Assembly (NCBI RefSeq): GCF_040676675.1
Contig: NZ_JBFAPK010000022.1
Location: 1 to 64,000, forward strand
Direction of reading: 5' to 3'
Length of the DNA: 64,000 nucleotides
Origin: JBFAPK01 sp040676675
GTDB lineage: Bacteria; Actinomycetota; Actinomycetes; Mycobacteriales; Micromonosporaceae
Shown: positions 60,895 through 64,000 of the stretch, piece after piece
Position numbering within the stretch: position 1 is the first letter of the stretch
Layout: the number at the start of each line of letters is the position of its first letter
The notes under the pieces: model-generated
Databases searched by the model: none
Told to the model about the DNA's origin: nothing
The model's input: only the letters and a program-made list of their open reading frames with translations
Translations under genes and position numbers: made by a program

Positions 60895-61505
60895 ACTGCG
60901 TCGGGGTGAGCCTGGGCCACGCGGACAACCCGGCGGCCGAGCACTGGTTGCGCGAGGTCGTGCGGCCGCTCGGCCTGCCGGGGCTGGTCGCCTGCACGCA
61001 CCTGGTGCGGGTGCCGTACCCGCACGTCGCGATCAGCCTGGCGGTACCGGCGGCGGAGCGCGGCGGGGCGGGTCGGCCGGGCGAACCCGCGCCGGCCGAC
61101 GGTCCGGTCGAACCGGCGGGCGGCCCGGTCGGCGCTCCGGCCGGCGGCCACGCGGGTGCGGCGCTGGCCGGTCTGCCGGTCGCGCCCGACGGGCTGCGCG
61201 AGGCGGCGGAGCTGGCCGCGGCCGAGCACACCGCCCGCCGCTCGGGCCGGGCCGTGCTCTTCCCCGGGGTGGAACGGCTGGTCGGGACGATGACGGTGGC
61301 GGAGGTGCTGGCGGAGACCGCGATCGACCGGGTACGCGTACTCGGTGGTGAGCCGGCCGGCCCCGGGACGCTGCTGCAGACCCGGGACTTCGTCCGTCCG
61401 CAGTGGCTGGACGGGGTGCTGACGCTGGTCGCCACGCCCGCCGGGGCCGGCCGGATCGCGCCGTTCGAGGTGCCGAACCCCACCCCCTGCTGCGCCGACC
61501 ACTGA
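60891..61505 (+). CDS. Unknown protein coupled to the CehA/McbA-type gene
   Basis: 204 residues from GTG 60891 (GTGA overlap). I do not recognise the family. The N-terminus NCVGVSLGHADNPAAEHWLR and the middle (AVLFPGVERLVGTMTVAEVL) look alpha/beta; residues 50-90 are Ala/Gly/Pro-rich, and the C-terminus ends in a double Cys (PTPCCADH). No signal peptide, so it would stay in the cytoplasm unlike its partner. Function unknown. Confidence 0.72.
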   Translation: MNCVGVSLGHADNPAAEHWLREVVRPLGLPGLVACTHLVRVPYPHVAISLAVPAAERGGAGRPGEPAPADGPVEPAGGPVGAPAGGHAGAALAGLPVAPDGLREAAELAAAEHTARRSGRAVLFPGVERLVGTMTVAEVLAETAIDRVRVLGGEPAGPGTLLQTRDFVRPQWLDGVLTLVATPAGAGRIAPFEVPNPTPCCADH

Positions 61506-61515
61506 CCGGTCGGGA

Positions 61516-61548
61516 GGGGCCCCTGTCATCGTGGACGACAGGGGCCCC
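61516..61548 (+). terminator. Hairpin after the CehA/McbA operon
   Basis: Arms GGGGCCCCTGTC (61516-61527) and GACAGGGGCCCC (61537-61548) enclose a 9-base loop and lie 10 bases after the stop codon. GGGAGGGGCCCCTG at 61513-61526 is the same as at 25363-25376. It would also face the oppositely oriented gene at 61562. Confidence 0.7.
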
Positions 61549-61561
61549 GGACGGCCGCCGG

Positions 61562-61885
61562 TCAGCTGCGCCGGAAGGCGTACTGGCGGGTCCGTCCCGC
61601 CGCGCCGGTCGCGGTGCGGCCCGACCGCGCGGTCCGGTCCGTACCGGCCGGGGCGCGCACCGGTCCCCGGCCGCGCTCGGGCGCCGGGGCGACGGCCGGG
61701 ACGGTCGGTGCCGCCAGCTCCGGCCGGGCGGACGCGCCGCGGATCGCGCCGAGGTCGACGCGGAGATCCGCCTCGCGGGCGTCGCCGTCCCACCACCCCG
61801 CGCCGCCGGCCTGGGCGGTACGGCCCGCCTCGGCGGTGCGGCCGTCGGTACGGGCCTCGTTCTTCGAGCTTCGGTTGCCTGGCAT
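61562..61885 (-). CDS. Small disordered hypothetical protein
   Basis: 107 residues from ATG 61885 with AAGGAGG upstream, which supports translation. The sequence is Arg/Ala/Gly/Pro-rich with no hydrophobic core; WWDGDAREADLRVDLGAIRG is the only patterned part. It may be an unstructured or nucleic-acid-binding peptide. Function unknown. Confidence 0.55.
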   Translation of the reverse strand: MPGNRSSKNEARTDGRTAEAGRTAQAGGAGWWDGDAREADLRVDLGAIRGASARPELAAPTVPAVAPAPERGRGPVRAPAGTDRTARSGRTATGAAGRTRQYAFRRS

Positions 61886-62216
61886 CCGGTGCCTCCTTCT
61901 GCTGACGGGGATACGCGCCGTGCCGACGGCGACGAATCACGCTGGAGAGGGGTGCCCGGAACGTCTCGCGACCGGCTTCACCGCGCGAGGGCGGGACCGG
62001 AGGGCAGGATGCGACGCCCCGGGCGCTCGGACCCGTACCGCGCTGCTCGCGGCGGTCCGGCACACACTGGAGGGGGCGTCAGTTACGCATGTCCCGGACC
62101 ATATCGGCTCCCGGGCGCGCACCGCATCCGAATTTCCCGGGGGCCGGGCCGGGCTCATGGGCGCCGATCCGGTCGGCCCGGGGGCGGCGGGGAACGGCGG
62201 GTGGCACGATCCAGGG
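61886..62216. other. 331-base stretch without a gene
   Basis: Separates the disordered protein gene from the thiamine-binding-type gene. Longer open frames here are shadows with no domain. I see no repeat or operator. Confidence 0.55.
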
Positions 62217-62513
62217 ATGCTGATCGCGTTTTCGGTGACCCCGCTCGGGGGCGGGGAGTCCGTCGGTGACCTGGTGGCCGAGGCGGTACGGGTGGTACGC
62301 GAGTCCGGACTGCCGAACCAGACCGACGCCATGTTCACGCTGGTCGAGGGCGAGTGGGACGAGGTGATGGCGGTGGTGAAGCGGGCGGTCGACGTGATCG
62401 CCGCCGAGGTGCCCCGGGTCAGTCTGGTGCTCAAGGCGGACATCCGCCCCGGTGTCACCGACGCGCTGACCGCCAAGGTGGCGCACATCGAGGCCCGGCT
62501 CGCCGAGGGCTGA
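62217..62513 (+). CDS. MTH1187/YkoF-type thiamine-binding protein
   Basis: 98 residues from ATG 62217. Compact alpha/beta protein matching the thiamine-binding YqgV/MTH1187 family: LIAFSVTPLGGGESVGDLVA, DAMFTLVEGEWDEVMAVVKR and RVSLVLKADIRPG. In other bacteria such proteins bind thiamine or HMP in the cytoplasm. Its link to the distant ykoEDC operon is by family knowledge only. No TPP riboswitch precedes it. Confidence 0.8.
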   Translation: MLIAFSVTPLGGGESVGDLVAEAVRVVRESGLPNQTDAMFTLVEGEWDEVMAVVKRAVDVIAAEVPRVSLVLKADIRPGVTDALTAKVAHIEARLAEG

Positions 62514-62571
62514 TCACCCTGGACGGCGGCGGCCGGGCGTCGATCCCCGCCGAGCGCCCTTCCGGCGGCGA

Positions 62572-63393
62572 CTACCCGCCGACCGGCGGAGCCACCGGGT
62601 TGGGCAGGGCGCCGCCGAAGCGGCGGTCCCGCTGGGCGAACAGCTCGCAGGCGTACCAGAGGTGCCGGCGGTCGAAGTCGGGCCAGAGCGTGTCGAGGAA
62701 GATCAGTTCGGCGTACGCGCTCTGCCAGAGCATGAAGTTCGACGTGCGCTGCTCGCCGGAGGGGCGCAGGAAGAGGTCGACCTCGGGCACCTCGGGGTGG
62801 TAGAGGTAGCGGGCGATCATCCGCTCGTTGACCTTGCTCGGGTCGACCTTCCCGGCCGCGACGTCCCGGGCGATGGCGGCGGCGGCGTCGGCGATCTCCG
62901 CCTGCCCGCCGTAGTTGACGCAGAACTGGAGCGTCAGCGTGGAGTTGTGCCGCGACATCTGCTCCGCGGTCTGGAGTTCCGAGATCACGCTCTTCCAGAG
63001 CCGGCCGGCGCGCCCCGACCAGACCACCCGTACGCCGAGGTCGACCAGCTGGTCCCGGCGCCGGCGGATCACATCCCGGTTGAAGCCCATCAGGAAGCGC
63101 ACCTCGTCCGGCGAGCGCCGCCAGTTCTCGGTGGAGAACGCGTACGCGGACAGGTAGGGGATGCCCAGCTCGATGGCGCCCTCGATGGTGTCGAAGAGCG
63201 AGAACTCGCCCTGCTCGTGCCCCTTGGTCCGGGCCAGCCCCCGTTCCTTCGCCCAGCGGCCGTTGCCGTCCATCACGATGGCGACGTGCCGGGGCAGCGC
63301 CTCGGCCGGCAGCTTGGGAGGCCGGGCCCCGGAGGGATGCGGCGTCGGCGGTACCGGCGGCCGGAGGCCCTGCCGGTCGGTGGATCGGATCAC
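62572..63393 (-). CDS. uppS: Isoprenyl transferase (undecaprenyl diphosphate synthase family)
   Basis: 273 residues from GTG 63393. Makes the long-chain polyprenyl diphosphate carrier for cell-wall synthesis. Motifs: IVMDGNGRWAKERGL near residue 39, SAYAFSTENWRRS, NYGGQAEIADA and DLFLRPSGEQRTSNFMLWQ, all intact. The 35-residue Pro-rich N-terminal extension is common in actinobacteria. It overlaps recO by 4 bases (GTGA). Confidence 0.95.
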   Translation of the reverse strand: MIRSTDRQGLRPPVPPTPHPSGARPPKLPAEALPRHVAIVMDGNGRWAKERGLARTKGHEQGEFSLFDTIEGAIELGIPYLSAYAFSTENWRRSPDEVRFLMGFNRDVIRRRRDQLVDLGVRVVWSGRAGRLWKSVISELQTAEQMSRHNSTLTLQFCVNYGGQAEIADAAAAIARDVAAGKVDPSKVNERMIARYLYHPEVPEVDLFLRPSGEQRTSNFMLWQSAYAELIFLDTLWPDFDRRHLWYACELFAQRDRRFGGALPNPVAPPVGG

Positions 63394-64000
63394 GCTCTCG
63401 TCCCCTTTTGCTCTTGCCTGTCACCGCTGCCCCGTGCCGTCGCCGGACCGCCCCGGTCGACCAGCGGCAGCGAGCGTAACCCGCGCTCCAGATGCCACTG
63501 CAGGTGCGCGGCGACCAGCCCGCTGCACTCCCGGCGGATGCCCGTCTCGGTGGCGTCCGCGTGCCCCCAGTCGCCCGAGGTCAGCGCGGACATCAGCGCG
63601 ATGGTGGCCGGCGCCGGGTGGGCCGCGCCGGGCGGGCGGCAGTCCGGGCAGACGGAGCCCCCGGCCGGTACGGAGAACGCCCGGTGCTGGCCCGGGGTGC
63701 CGCAGACGGCGCAGGCGATCAGGGCCGGCGCCCACCCGGCCAGCGCCATCCCGCGCAGCAGGTACGCGTCGAGCACCAGCGTGGTGGCGTGGCTGCCCTC
63801 GGCGAGGGCGCGCAACGCGCCGAGGGTGAGCAGGAAGAGCCGCAGCGACGGTTCCCGCTCCACCGGGGTGAACCGCTCGGCGGTCTCGGCGATCGCGCTC
63901 GCGGTGGTGTAGCGGGGATAGTCGTCGAGGAACCGCTTGCCGAACAGGTCTATCCCCTCGACCTGGCTGACCGTGTGCAGCGAGCTGCCGAGGTTGCCCT
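63390..64000 (-). CDS. recO: DNA repair protein RecO, partial (start beyond window)
   Basis: About 203 C-terminal residues are visible; the frame stays open to the right edge, so the start lies outside. The last part of the N-terminal OB-fold region is at the edge (SSLHTVSQVEGIDLF); the helical domain follows, with the zinc ribbon CAVCGTPGQHRAF ... VCPDC. RecO loads RecA via RecR onto single-strand gaps. Coupled to uppS as in many actinobacteria. The C-terminal 20 residues are Gly/Arg-rich. Confidence 0.93.
   Translation of the reverse strand, partial: GNLGSSLHTVSQVEGIDLFGKRFLDDYPRYTTASAIAETAERFTPVEREPSLRLFLLTLGALRALAEGSHATTLVLDAYLLRGMALAGWAPALIACAVCGTPGQHRAFSVPAGGSVCPDCRPPGAAHPAPATIALMSALTSGDWGHADATETGIRRECSGLVAAHLQWHLERGLRSLPLVDRGGPATARGSGDRQEQKGTRA

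Overview
The window is chromosomal DNA of a very GC-rich actinobacterium. Many genes start with GTG, and 4-base GTGA or ATGA stop/start overlaps are common. The housekeeping set (recO, uppS, znuACB-zur, glyS, dusB, ppdK, dgt, dnaG) with F420-dependent, Roadblock, ECF sigma and Tat-exported proteins suggests a filamentous actinomycete, most likely Micromonosporaceae. That placement is inference from gene content. I see no rRNA, tRNA, CRISPR array, transposase or phage gene, so this looks like ordinary core-to-accessory chromosome and not an island.

Layout. 0.1-4.6 kb: an F420-type reductase fused to a hemerythrin domain, an orphan DrrA-like ATPase, a Tat-exported epimerase-like TIM barrel and a Phd/VapC toxin-antitoxin pair. 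4.6-9.3 kb: dnaG with a small overlapping partner, LtrA and a polysaccharide deacetylase. 9.4-11.1 kb: a tightly overlapping ArsR operon headed by a VOC-protein remnant. 11.1-14.4 kb: a membrane protein, an iron-box-controlled siderophore-interacting protein, and a three-gene kptA operon. 14.6-28.4 kb: dgt, an aldo/keto reductase with divergent TetR, a VOC protein, a Roadblock protein, ppdK, a GH20 hexosaminidase behind a LacI-type operator, dusB, glyS and small membrane genes. 28.5-32.0 kb: a zinc module with Zur box, znuACB, an SmtB-like ArsR and Zur. 32-47 kb: an acyl-CoA dehydrogenase, a HIT protein, MerR and TetR regulators, an ECF42-like sigma/DGPF pair, an operon with an AAC(3)-family acetyltransferase, and a UPF0718 permease/DUF1980 pair.

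47.1-50.1 kb is a TPP riboswitch followed by ykoE-ykoD-ykoC, an ECF-type uptake system for thiamine or its pyrimidine precursor. A thiamine-binding MTH1187-type protein lies at 62.2 kb. 50.2-59.0 kb is the most system-like accessory region: a sensor kinase/response regulator pair, two HlyD/MacA-type adaptors with unusual Gly/Ser/Thr/Pro linkers, a MacB-type ATPase and permease, a DUF5666-like anchored protein, and a divergent repeat-rich lipoprotein. 59.2-61.5 kb holds a Tat-exported CehA/McbA-type metallohydrolase overlapping an unknown 204-residue protein. The right edge has uppS and the start-lacking part of recO.

The most unusual non-coding signal is a set of dispersed palindromes. Three copies of a 58-base element (3832, 17792, 19155) have identical 16-base inverted ends and a diverged 26-base centre. 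Two copies of a second family share a GCCACTC..CTG arm (19076, 27603). A GGGAGGGGCCCCTG hairpin occurs twice (25363, 61513). All lie between genes, mostly just after stop codons.
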